Positions 1-10,812 of a stretch of 64,000 nucleotides of DNA are shown here, piece after piece. The notes beneath the pieces are model-generated. The model was not told the origin of the DNA. It searched no databases and worked only from the letters and a program-made list of their open reading frames with translations. Source of the DNA: Isoetes taiwanensis (taxonomy: Eukaryota; Streptophyta; Lycopodiopsida; Isoetales; Isoetaceae); NCBI GenBank assembly GCA_021234155.1, contig JAJEKV010000570.1, positions 62,001 to 126,000 of the forward strand, given 5' to 3'. Made by a program: the position numbers and the translations under genes. Positions within the stretch are counted from its first letter, which is position 1. Each line of letters opens with the position of its first letter.

Positions 1-3000
1 AGCCGATGACTTGCACGTGGACTTGCATGCAACTTGGTGAACCCAAGGATAGACGATTCAAAGAACAATCGCTGAAGAGAACAACTCGAGAGGAGTATAG
101 CCAAAGGAATCGCATACGAGGGCTCAAAGAGGCGCCTTCAAATAGCTTTAAGTATCATAAAGGGGGAGCGATTACGCCGAAAACAGGATCGAGGAAGCGT
201 AACCGAAATGTCAAAGCATCAACGACCAGCACACCTTTAGTTAGAATGTGATGCAAAGCGTGTTGTGCATAGCCGACAAACATCGGAGGGCCCAGATATA
301 TCAACAAACTACCCCGAGATGCGAGCCAATGTACAAATAGGAGGATATAGATCGTCAACACCATTGCACCGGGAGGAACACCGATGACATTGCCAAGGAG
401 TAGGCGTGCAACTCGAAGGGAGGCACAAGGGGGACCTAATAGCGCTAGTAGTAATTGTAATTATGTAAGCTATATGTTTTGCATGAATAGTTCCCCTGTT
501 ATTCCTTCCCTCCCATAGCATAACGGATCAAAAGAAGAGATGTCAGGCAATTTGCAGGGGTGAAGCAATCCACATCCTCAACACTCTTGAACAATACGAT
601 AGCGACAAGAGGACTTCGGCGTATGAGACATCGATGGAGTCGAAGAAACAATATCCGGATCTGAGTCGTTAGTTGCCAAGACAAAGAGTTCAAGATGAAA
701 GACCTTTTTTCAAGCGGCCACCTTGAGGGCTTTTGAAAAGCGGCATGGAAGATTTCAAGTGATCAACTACACCAGCAAGCCACCAGCAATGAGAGGCTTC
801 TAACGAACAAAGTCAACCTCTACATCAAAGAGGATCCACCGTCAAGGAGACTGAAGTATCCAAATGACAGGAAGAATGTTACCTTGCTATTTCAAGCGGG
901 CAACGAAAGTGGATGAGCTTCTAGCAAGCTCAAGCATCTAAGGCCATGGGGCCTAGTAGGTTAAATGTAGGGATGGTAACATCCATATTGGGATTAGAAG
1001 GCATTGTTAGATATTCTCGTAGAAGGATTGCCCCAATATTGAGCTAAAGCGTCAAGTATTGGGAAGGAAACACATAGGAGTAACTAAAAATTATACACGA
1101 TTGTTGCCGGACATCCAACATATTGAAACCACTTGGTGAGATTGATCACCTCGCTAAGAAGGAATCATTACTAGGATAATTGTTGACCATGTATAAATCT
1201 AGTACCTCAAAAGAATAATCCAACAGAAAGAAAAGAAGTAATCTAACAAAGTAGGCCAACTTTATTACGATGACATCAATTTGATTGGTAGGAATATTCC
1301 AAGAATTTAAATAACTAAGAAAGGGGAATCTCTAGAATATAAAAGAATAATACATGTAAGGTACATCTAAAATAAGAATTATAGTAATCAAATAGTCTTT
1401 TTGAGTCAAAAAGGAATTGTCATGATGACAAAACCTTGTGGTTTGGAATCGTTCTAAGTAGGTAACCCATAACTATATTAAAATAAATGATAACATAATA
1501 TGTGCATCCATCTTAGGCGATTATATATGTTAGCTAAGGCTAGTAAATTAATGTGCTAAGTAAGAAGCATTTAAACTCTTAAGGGGGAGAGAATAGATAT
1601 GGCGTTGTGTACAAGCGTCATTGAAGGAGCTTGAGGACCATTTTCTTTCCGAAGAAGAAAGTGGGAGGGCTCAATCTTATGATTGAGCGTTACTTGCATC
1701 GAATTGGCCGACCCGTAGAATAGAGTTCACTCAGGCAATGGCGGGCGAATAGAGCGTAAGCTAGATAGACACCTTAGTGCTCGGGGAGGCCTTCAACGTG
1801 CGAGGCCGGCGTAGTAGCTAACTACACCAATGAATGGAGCAAAACTATGGGAACAGCATAGCGACCAAGTCATCTCCAAATTATTGCAGCCCGGCTCAAT
1901 GGGTGGATGCATTCTAGCCTTAGGTAAGGTGTGCGCATGCATTATAAGCTTTAATGTGTCTTATAGATAAGTTAAATATAGATCCTAATAATTGCATAGA
2001 ATCTACTGTACGTATATGTATCATACGGAAATAAGTTAAATAACAACGATAATGTGAGGTAGCATGTTAATTAATCCTTCGCAAGGATGCAATTCCTTCC
2101 AAGGATAGCCATATGACCTCGGGGTCCTTATAAATATAGATAGAAAATAGAACTCAGATATACTTAAGTGCATCTTAGGGATATACTTCCAAGGGTAAGG
2201 CAGGACCCAAGGAAGAGAATAAGAAGCACATCTAATTCTTGTGTATGATAAATAAAACCTTCTCTATGTAACAATAGGTCTAAAATCAGGGTTATTGTTT
2301 AAATAATCGCGATCTAAAAGTCGTTAAATATTGTAAAGATTAGAGTAAATATAATTGTACTATCGGAAGTAAGGTATCCGGTACTATGATAATGTATTCA
2401 TAAATATTACCTTAGGGTAATTATGTTAATCACATGCATTAAAGAAGCCAGCAAAAATCGGCTCAGGCATGTCGATTTGTGTTTAGATTAATCTCATGTG
2501 TAGTTAAGATTAATCTCATGCGACCTATGCTAGGTATGGGTTGCATGTGTATTTACCGATGATGGGACCACTACGGTGATCTCTAGGACGTGGTGTAATG
2601 TCAATGTAGGCATGACCCTGGTTCCGCTTGGATGACTGGAAGGTAGATTAAAAAGTCTACTTACTCCTCCCGAGGAAGAAGCGACCTCGAAGATAAGAGG
2701 TCATTAGGGAATGCATTAATAGGAAAAGCACCTCTAGCCCCATATATGCATTGATAGGAGGAATCTGTCCTTCCGCCCCCATATACGGGGAAGGACCTAT
2801 CCTCCACGTTGGGCAACTAAAGGTGTAGGCATGGCTGGCATATAAGCATTATAGTTTGCCTCCCATAACCCACGATGGAAGAAGCATCCTCTTCCTACGC
2901 TGGGAGATTAGCCATGCATTCATGTAGATAGGTGGGGTGGTCACCATATAACCAAAATTTTATTAATAATTAAAATGGTTCTAACGTAGTGTCGACCTGC

Positions 3001-3041
3001 GGGCCAATAGAGCGCTCCGGAGGGCAAGGAGGTCGAGCTAC
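1..3041. other. Gene-free decayed repeat DNA
   Basis: No reading frame here looks like a gene. The sequence has the composition of the flanking retroelement remains. A purine-rich stretch at about 1580-1594 resembles the polypurine tract that precedes a 3' LTR. The stretch near 2560-2620 resembles 11,843-11,905, just downstream of the Gypsy pol region (shared 'taccgatgatg' and 'tctctaggac.tggt'), so part of this block is probably the 3' untranslated part of a related element. About 2,380-2,440 resembles the tail of the tandem unit that follows. Confidence 0.5.
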
Positions 3042-3565
3042 GAAGACTTGCAACACAAATTTTGTTATAATGTGTTGCAAGGGATGAAGAGTACCTTAGA
3101 AGTGTAAATTTTGTATGAAATTGATAAACTTTGATAAACTTAAATGTTGTATTAAGTAAGGTTAATAATTACCTTGCGTGGATTAAGTTATGAAGTCATA
3201 AGTTAATTGGATAATGAAATAGTACAGTAATGTCTTAAACATTACCTTAGAGTAATTCTAATAATTAAGATAGTAAGTATGTAATTATAGATATTGTAAA
3301 ATTAATCTGAGGATTTTAAGGTGAAGACTTGCAACACAAATTTTGTTGGAATGTGTTGCAAGGAATGAAGAGTACATTAAATAATAATTGTATATGAAAG
3401 TGTTAAAGTGTGATAAACTAAATGTTGTGATAACGGAGACTAATAAGTACCTTGTTTTAATAGAAGTTACGATTTGACAAGTTATTTGATAATGTAATGG
3501 CGTAATAATGATTTAAAAATATTACCTTAAGGTAATCTTAATAAATGTGTAAGTATTATAGTAGT
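3042..3565. repeat. 281-bp tandem repeat, two copies
   Basis: Two head-to-tail copies start at 3042 and 3323 with the shared core 'gaagacttgcaacacaaatt' and share the later block 'attacctta..gtaat'. The second copy is shorter and diverged. A weaker third copy of the tail lies near 2,380-2,440. The repeat is AT-rich and non-coding. It sits immediately 5' of a polypurine tract, so it may be the 3' untranslated region of an LTR element. Confidence 0.75.
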
Positions 3566-3648
3566 ATATCGTATGCATCAGGTTGATTGCAGGTTAGGAA
3601 GATTCCAAGGTGGGGAGACCCGCGATGATGCTGGGGCGACATCATTTC

Positions 3649-3990
3649 AAAGGAGGGGAGGAAATGTGGCGTTCGACACAATATACGGTCCCGGGGCATT
3701 ATCGCATCTTTACTGCCAGATCGCAGCATTACACCGTCGTCCCAATGTGTGTATGCGCCCGACGTGTCCCAAGCAAGGGGCCCTAGGGGGCAGCTTGTAA
3801 TAATGCGCACACTTAGCAATGTGCGCACTTTTGACCTTTAACCCATTAAAAGGTAGGCCAAGGGTCATGGAAACCCTAAACCTAACCGATAGCCTACATA
3901 AGGCACCAAACCCTAACTTTCCCTTTTTAAGCCTACCGGACCTTGGAGCTCGGGTCCCCGGCTGAGGAGGCAATTCCAACTTCCACGATC
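3649..3990 (+). mobile_element. Polypurine tract and left edge of an LTR
   Basis: A 16-nt purine tract (3649-3664) is followed by TGTGGCGTTCG at 3665. This has the same layout as 12,436-12,450, where a purine tract is followed by TGTGACGTTCC at the end of the Gypsy element. I read this as the start of a 3' LTR or solo LTR of a related Ty3/Gypsy element. Its right edge is not visible. The pyrimidine-rich stretch at 3,850-3,930, with repeated 'ccctaa', would be inside it. Confidence 0.5.
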
Positions 3991-5279
3991 TGCGCGTGCG
4001 GCGCTGACTTGTCGGATCATCCTTTCACCGCATCCCGAGGTAATGACATGGGCGCCCGGATCGGAGAGGAGTGAACCGGGGGATCAGGTATTTGGTCGAT
4101 TGAATAGCCTAAACCTTATTCCGACCTTGAACCGATGGGTTTAGCCTATTAAATCACCCTTAGTAGCCAAGTAGATCACGAGATTGACTCTAACTAAAGA
4201 ACCTAACTCTATGAATTAGATTAGTTCTTATTACTTATGTTGATATGATGGACGGATGTATTCTGTGGACTCATTGTATTGGGAAGGGGGGTAGAGACTT
4301 AAAGCTTAGTAGATGATGCTCCTAGCTAGTCCCTCTTAGTGCATTACTAGAATTCGGCCTGTGTACAAGAACCCCACAGTTTGTGGGTGAAGGGGCTGGG
4401 GGCGGCTTAGAATGAGGTTAGGTGTTGGGACCCTTGACCGATCCCTCACGGTGTGTAAGGCCTACAGGGGATCGAGTGACTAGGTCTAATGGCTTGCCCG
4501 AGGTGTGGGTAAGGCATGGGCTCGACACCCGGGTGGGGTGGAGTTCACCTTCCAGTGGGTTAAGTCGAATAAGGGCAGTGGCCCTCTAGTCACCTTGGGT
4601 CAGCATGGAGATCTCTGGTGGGAGTGATCCCTACCTGCCCCATCGAGGCGGGAGATGCAACCCGGGGAATAGCCCCTTTGGCTATGCATCCGTGAGGCCT
4701 CTGATCAGGTCCCAACACTTTTCAACCTACTCGCAAAGTGTGCACGGGGAGGGGCGGATGGAGTGGACAACCCTAAGCCATGTTCTTATGCCAGCCCAAT
4801 CCATTGTCATGATTATATGCACTTTTGAACTCACGGAGACCCAAGCTTGTCGATCATCCCCCTCGAGTCCGAGCCTTGGGTAGGAACTTCCTTGTATTGT
4901 GCTGATCTTTGTCTATGCAGAATGTTGATGTGCCACCCTCGAGGTGGATATATGATGTTATGTTCTTGGCGTGTATGTTTACGCTTTTCGCGACTAGGTA
5001 GGCCCCGAGGGAGGCGGGGTAAAATGACCCCTTCACTCTTCCCAGCTGTGGACTCTAGACGGTCCGCGATGATATGTGGAGGGCCCCCAGACGGTGTGGA
5101 GGCAGTGCGGGGGATGAACTCCTGTTTGTATATGGTGGGGGCATCGTATACGAGTAGGGGACGTCACAAGTAGGGGGATCAGGATGTTGATTAGCAGCAC
5201 GACCAAAATGTTGGTCAGAATGCCAAAATATTGATCAAAATGAGAATCAACAGGTAGATCAGGGCGGGCCCCGGAATAG
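3991..5279. other. Non-coding stretch, probable LTR or leader remains
   Basis: The short frames here lack family resemblance. It is GC-richer than the preceding 3 kb. I see no tRNA, no clear primer-binding site and no recognisable domain. It probably belongs to the LTR element whose left edge is at 3665. Confidence 0.4.
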
Positions 5280-5795
5280 GAAAAATACAGAGTGGGGCAA
5301 TAGGAAGCTGAAGAGAAAGAATACCAAACCCGTTAAGGGAGGCGTGGATTATAAGACCCGACTACAGAGGGATGCCACCATTGCCAAGAAGACATCGATC
5401 GGCTCAGAGACGGGAGCAAATTGTTCAGCGGGCAAAGCATCCGACAACAGGCGGGAAATCCATCCCATCGCTGAAGGCAACCCTCAAACCGCGGAAGCCC
5501 CATAGATATCGACCGGGCACGGTAGCTCTTCGAGAAATACGTAAGTATCCAGGAAGTCTCCGGAGCCATTGATTTCGTCGGCTCCTTTTTGGTGGCTTGT
5601 TAGGAAATTGCCCAGGAATTTAAAACCGATCTGAGGTTCCAAGCCTTTGCAATCCTCGCACTCCAGGAGGCTGCCGAGGCTTACCTCATAGAGATTTTGA
5701 GCGACGCCAACCTCTTCGCCATACATGCAAAGAGGGTTACCATAATGCCCAAGGACCTCCAGCTAGCACGAAGGATCCGAGGGGAGTTTCGGTGA
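5280..5795 (+). pseudogene. Histone H3-family pseudogene, possibly CENH3-derived
   Basis: The H3 histone fold is readable across at least three frames without introns. KPHRYRPGTVALREIRKY (from about 5492) is followed by a frameshift, then APFWWLVR in a second frame (about 5578-5605), then [36 protein letters not shown] and LQLARRIRG, ending at a TGA (5793-5795). Frameshifts and a missing in-frame start make it non-functional. The N-terminal tail is lysine-rich but does not match the canonical H3 tail, and the segment before helix 1 reads SSAPF rather than KLPF, which recalls centromeric H3. Loop 1 has the canonical H3 length, which argues the other way. The lack of introns suggests a retrocopy, or capture by the surrounding retroelements. 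Confidence 0.8.
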
Positions 5796-5939
5796 CTAGG
5801 CGATCTTCTTTCTCTGTTGTAAAATTATTGTGAACTTATCTATGTGAAATATTCCCATTTTGAGGTTGTGAATATAAAAATGTTTTTTATCCGCCATTTG
5901 GTGTGTATTTAAATATAAATTATTAATTAAATAATAACT

Positions 5940-6058
5940 TTTAATAATGAATTTCGGAAAACGTGCCGAAAAGTATAAAGCCCCTTTTCGGCCATTAGGG
6001 TTTCATTTCCCTTCTTGTTTTCAGAGTTTTCCTTCTCCTCTCTTGCGCCTTCATCCTC
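5940..6058 (+). promoter_or_regulatory. Probable promoter with TATA box
   Basis: A TATA-like 'gtataaagcc' near 5974-5983 is followed by a pyrimidine-rich leader ('cccttcttgttttc', 'ccttctcctctc') and an ATG at 6059. This is the usual layout of a plant core promoter with a CT-rich leader. It would serve the decayed frame that follows. Confidence 0.45.
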
Positions 6059-7431
6059 ATGGCTCGCCCAACCTTACAGCAGTGGTATCTAGATGGAGAG
6101 CATTGGGACCCTGCGGTCCCCTTTGATTTTCTTCACCCTTATCTCCTCCAGCAGGTAGACCTTATCTCTAACATGCAGGCGCATCCCGATTACACCGCCT
6201 TCCTTCAGTTTTACTGTGAAGAGATTTTACCTGCATGTGTCTACAACGACGATGATTCGCAGCTCTATTTCGACTTCCAACCCTGCTCCAGATGTTAGGG
6301 GGTGACACTGATGAGCATGCCCGGAATGTCATTAAGGGCATAAGGAGGCGAGGGACTAACCTCCCTATTGTCACAATAGATCGGGAAGCTTGTTTTGAGG
6401 CCCAATTTGCACTGGCCATCATTATGGACCAGTATATTGAGGACGAGGAGATAAATTTGAAAGCATTCCTCTACTGCTGTACCTCGACCGGGAAGATGGC
6501 CGAAGTCGTCGGCGGCAGGATTTTGTAAGGTGGAGGAACTTGCCATCAAGCCCCCGCAGTAGCGAGAGAAAGCCCTCAAGCTCGAAGGGCTAAATCTTCT
6601 TCCTACTGATACTCTTGAATAACCAAGAGTACCGATTCTTGAGGACATTATGTGGGCCTACTGGCGTCATTGCTGATATGCGGGGCGCAAAAGATAGAGG
6701 TCCTCTATGATCTTGCCGAGTATTGCCGGGATGACTTCCTCGACTTTACCACCGGTTGTGCATCCCCACCCGGTCGAGAACTTGTTGGCATACCGCGGAA
6801 GAACTAGAGCCCGTTGAGACCCTTTTGTCACTTGGCAGTTCTTATTGATCGACATACCCCAGCCTCGGAGGAGCACTTTGCAACCAGATGCGGCCTCCTC
6901 CCGGGCAGATCCGCCTTTGCAAATCACCATGGAAGGGGTGGGTCAGGAAGAGGAAGACCTTTGGGACACCAAGGTAAGTCTTAGAACAAGGAAGAAGCAG
7001 AGGAGGAGAAGATCCCCGTCAACTTGGAAAAAGAAGCGGAGACCTCCAGGGATCCTCAGATTAGGGCAATGGGCAACCATGTGCCCCGATTCTTTCTTTC
7101 AGCCTTTCGGCAAGGCGAGGTATTGTTCTTCTCCAAGAACTTGGGGCCTTCTTCTGAAGCTTCTTGGTGGGCGCTTCGTGTCATATCCACTTTGTCAGGC
7201 CATAAGAAGATAGACTACCATGCCTTGGTCCGGCGAGATTTGGCTATAGCAGCATTGGGGGACGTAGCGGGCTGCGCTAATATGCGACTCCTTGTGGCGG
7301 CACCTTTGGCCACTTGCTTACCACCGGAAGCCGCAGCTCGAGCCGCCCTCTCTGCTAGCCCCAGTGCTACTTTGATGCGCTACCGTCCACCTCCTCAGCC
7401 TATGGACGAAGAGGAGGGACCTAGTTCTTAG
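6059..7431 (+). pseudogene. Unrecognised decayed protein-coding unit
   Basis: A promoter-like leader precedes an ATG at 6059. Frames at 6059-6298, 6292-6528 and 7024-7431 carry protein-like sequence (for example YLLQQVDLISNMQ, a lysine/arginine-rich stretch near 6980-7040, and an alanine- and proline-rich end) separated by frameshifts and stops. Read together they would give roughly 450 residues. I do not recognise the family. A long AT-rich tail (7,440-7,620) resembles a 3' UTR. It could be an extra ORF carried by the Gypsy element downstream, or a captured host gene. Confidence 0.35.
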
Positions 7432-7624
7432 ATATTTGTATTACGCATCTTATACTGCGTTTAGTTGTAAATTTTGGTTTGGCATTTTCTTTAGCCATTT
7501 TATAAATTATGATGTGCCATCTTCTTATCAATTATGACTATTGTACCAATGAATACAATTAATTGTTCTCTTCCATGATGCGTCCTTGTATCTATTAGAG
7601 CTTAGAGTGTAAGAAAATTGTTCA

Positions 7625-8113
7625 ATGTTCTTTCATTCCTACCGTCTTGCAGACGAGGGACTCGAAGAATATGAAGAAAGAATCACCAACCAGATACGAA
7701 GGGACGATCCAGGGCCTCCCGAACAGGACTACGGCCAACGGTATGGGGAGTACCCGGAGCGAGACGGTGATTATGAGGAAGGGGAACCTGAAGAAGAAGG
7801 AGAGCCCTATGATCCCGCTAAAGGCTTGGAAGTAGTTAACATTCTCAGAGAACGGGCCTTTGAGGACTTACAGCAAACTCTTCGTCGAACATGGGACTAT
7901 TGGGACATGACAAGGCATGAAGCTTTTGCTGACGCCAACGATCACTTGTGGCAGATTTTCTATGCTCTAAGAAGGCTCTTTAATCTCCTCATCATTAGCC
8001 CCACACTGGACTACCAACCTGTTATCGTCCAAGCCTGGGCTCGCTACAAGTTAGTGAGAGCTGTACGCGAGAGCGTTCGCTACTCTATATTGTACCCTTT
8101 TGCGCAGCCCTAG
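7625..8113 (+). CDS. Hypothetical acidic protein, 162 aa
   Basis: An uninterrupted 162-codon frame begins at ATG 7625 in an otherwise broken neighbourhood. Residues about 15-65 are strongly acidic and low in complexity (runs such as EEGEPEEEGEPYD). The C-terminal half is helical-looking, rich in Trp/Tyr/Arg, with TWDYWDMTRHEAF and VQAWARYKLVRAVRESVRY. I do not recognise the family. It lies between the decayed unit at 6.06-7.43 kb and the gag region starting at 8.38 kb, on the same strand. An accessory ORF upstream of gag in the retroelement is one reading; a host gene fragment is another. Expression is unproven. Confidence 0.4.
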   Translation: MFFHSYRLADEGLEEYEERITNQIRRDDPGPPEQDYGQRYGEYPERDGDYEEGEPEEEGEPYDPAKGLEVVNILRERAFEDLQQTLRRTWDYWDMTRHEAFADANDHLWQIFYALRRLFNLLIISPTLDYQPVIVQAWARYKLVRAVRESVRYSILYPFAQP

Positions 8114-8380
8114 GTCCGGTCCACTCAGTTTTGTTTTCTATGTTATGTGTGAGTTGAAGAATTGCCCAATGTAAAGTGTCTACCTCTGTATTATATAACT
8201 TTAAGTTTTGTAACTGCGTTCAATGTAATGACCTTCAATATAACGACTGTTCTTTTCTATTGTACTCTTCTATTTACTCTCTCTCTAAATACTATCCGAA
8301 ATGACATTCTTTGCGAAACTTCATGTCACTATAATTCTGCTTATACCTTTTTATACTCAATATAGACGGTGCACGCAATG

Positions 8381-9571
8381 CCGCCTGGCAGACACCCTCG
8401 AATGTCAGTCGACTAACACCTGAGCAGGAACTTATGTTGATGAAGAGGTAATTAGTCGAGTTACAAGCTTATGTGCTAAACGCCAATCCACCACAGCATA
8501 TGCAGGAAGACGGACCGGAGTTACCTCCGTTACCGCCAAGTCCACCACCACAGCAGCCACTTGCACCTGAACTAGGCCCCGTGCCTGACAAAGGAGGCAC
8601 CATTCTAAACGTCGTCGGAGTTCCTCTAGGGATAGTGCCACCTCCTCACAATCAGCCACCTCTGTGTCCTCCTCGAAGTCGTCTCAGATCATCCGGTGAC
8701 CATGCAAAGCCGAGACAAGGAGTACCGTGAAGGCGGTTGATCTGACCATAACTAGTATATGGAAGAATAGAAAACCGCCCGCTTTGATGGGAAATTTAGA
8801 GGCTGATTTGGATGCGAGTCCTGGTTGGACGAGATGAAGGAGTTTGGAAAATCCCTACGGTATGACGAGAAAAAGGATACAGAAAGGTTGCCACCACAAA
8901 CCTTATAGGAGCTGCCATATTTGGTGGAAGGGCTATGCGAGCCAAGCATCCGGACGAAGCGGTGCAAGTTCAAAAAGTTTGCAAAAAGCCTTTAAGTCGA
9001 GCATTACGTGCCTCGCGGCGCACAAATGCCAGATTCAAACTTTTACCGGTTGGAGCAAAGGGCATGTCAGTTCGGGCCTACCGTGATGAATTCATGCTCG
9101 GAGGCTATATAATATGGGCATGAATGAAAAGAGGGTGGTGGAGGGTTATATTGAAGGATTGGCCCCATCAATTAAACGAATGGTTAAGGCCATAGACCCC
9201 AAGTCGGTTGCAGGCCTTCGAGGCTAAGGCATTGAGCCTTGAAGAGGACTAGGGGAAGCCGGTACCAACGCCCAAAGACCTTACTCCTAGCCGCCCATAC
9301 ACACCTTATATGGGCCGTTCACCGAAGTCCCGACCCTCTCGGCGAGAACTCTACTTGGCCGGCCAGAAAGGAAAGTCTCCTTGGCGTGCCCGATAAATCG
9401 AACAATGTAAAGGAAGTTGGAACCTCTTACGATCCATTTCCAAAGAGGCCGAGAGCAGCTCATGCAGGAGATAAGGCATGCTCGCAGTGTATGCGGTCCC
9501 CGCACTTTATGCGTAATTGTTCTTATGTCACGCTAGACTATCCACCGCCATGGCCGACTCGATTGGGATGA
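8381..9571 (+). pseudogene. Ty3/Gypsy gag, degraded
   Basis: Gag is readable in shifting frames. A proline-rich N-terminal part (8,440-8,730, runs such as PPLPPSPPPQQP) follows LTPEQELMLMK. A capsid-like stretch (about 8,790-9,120) includes SWLDEMKEFGKSLRYDEKKD and MSVRAYRDEF, the counterpart of the usual 'LTVREYEDRF' segment. A CCHC zinc knuckle, CSQCMRSPHFMRNC (C-X2-C-X4-H-X4-C), lies at about 9480-9521. Stops and frameshifts throughout show the copy is dead. The knuckle order and position before protease match chromovirus gag. Confidence 0.75.
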
Positions 9572-9689
9572 CCTCGAGTCCACACCACCTATCGAGGAGG
9601 AGGCTCCCCGAATAATACATTCACGGTGAGTCCCATATCCTTGCAGCCATTGAAACCGGCAATGCTGAAAGTCACCTGCCAGTTATCTC

Positions 9690-10010
9690 CACCATAGGTC
9701 AAGTAGACACAAACCTTTCATAATTTGATGGATACGGGTAGTACACATAATTTTGCTTCTCCTAGAATGGCCGTGTATTGCAACTTGAAACTTTAAGGTC
9801 CCGACCAAGCTCGTCACTTTAGCCAGTGGTAAGATCGAGACACACTCATGGCCATCGATTAACCTTAAGATCGGGTTGCCAGTGCACCCGGTTGCCTTGG
9901 GTGCGAGATAATGGATATTGGCAAATATGATCTTATTGTTGGTATGAAATTCTTGGCATCTGCAAAAGCCAATATAGGCTATAAAAACGGAAGTTACCTT
10001 CAACGCCGCT
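9690..10010 (+). pseudogene. Ty3/Gypsy aspartic protease remnant
   Basis: Between the zinc knuckle and the reverse transcriptase, broken frames contain DLIVGMKFLASAKANIGYKN, the counterpart of the conserved 'GMDWL..h.a.id' end of gypsy retropepsins. Upstream, FDGYGYSTHNF sits where the D-T/S-G active-site region with 'GSTHNF' is expected, here disrupted. Several stops and frame changes make it inactive. Confidence 0.6.
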
Positions 10011-10299
10011 AACAGAGCCCGTGACTATAAAAGGTGATCCATTCAACCCTATTATGCGATCTATGTCCATCGGTAGTTAAAAAAAGCATGCGCTAGGATA
10101 AGCTCCCTCTGGCGTCATTAGACTTGCCTCCATTGAGTCGGATGCAAGCGAAGCAAGTAGTTGATACCTTGCGAGGAGGGGATTGCTAACCTTCTCAGAG
10201 AATTGGCGATTTTTTTCCGGATGAGATCCGTAAGCTTCCTCCTTTTAGAGGGGTAGAATGTGAGATAGCTTTAGAACCGTGTACTAAGCCTACCAAAAA

Positions 10300-10812
10300 A
10301 GGCCGCACCGTATGAGTCCCCCGAGTTGGCAGAGCTTAAGAAGCAACTTCAGGAGTTACTAAACCTAGGTTTCATCCGGCCTAGTGTTTCGCCTTTTGGC
10401 GCTCCTATCCTTTTTGTTAAGAAAAAGGATGGCTCCTTGAGGATGTGTATTGACTATAGGCAGCTCAATAAGCATACCATCAAGAATCGCTACGCTTTGC
10501 CTAGGGCAGATGATCTAATGGACCAGTTGCAAGGGGCCAAATATTTCTCAAAAATTGATTTACGCTCCGGATATCATCAAATAAGGATTAAGGAGGAGGA
10601 CATCCATAAATCTGCTTTTCGCACTAGATATGGGCATTATGAGTTCACCGTTATGCCTTTTGGATTAACTAATGCCCCCGCGACTTTTATGCGATTAATG
10701 AATGATGTCTTCCGCCAATACTTGGATGACTTTGTTGTTATTTTCTTTGACGACATCCTCATCTATAGTAAGACTCTGGAGGAGCATGAGAAACATCTTC
10801 GCTTGGCCCTAC
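10300..10812 (+). pseudogene. Ty3/Gypsy reverse transcriptase, truncated
   Basis: The frame is well preserved from about 10,326. It has [71 protein letters not shown] and the catalytic FFDDILIYS (usual form Y/F-x-DD). It stops after [11 protein letters not shown] at about 10,808. The thumb, connection and RNase H domains are missing because the sequence passes directly into integrase. A short frameshift lies just upstream of 10,326. The motifs assign it to the chromovirus side of Ty3/Gypsy. Confidence 0.9.
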
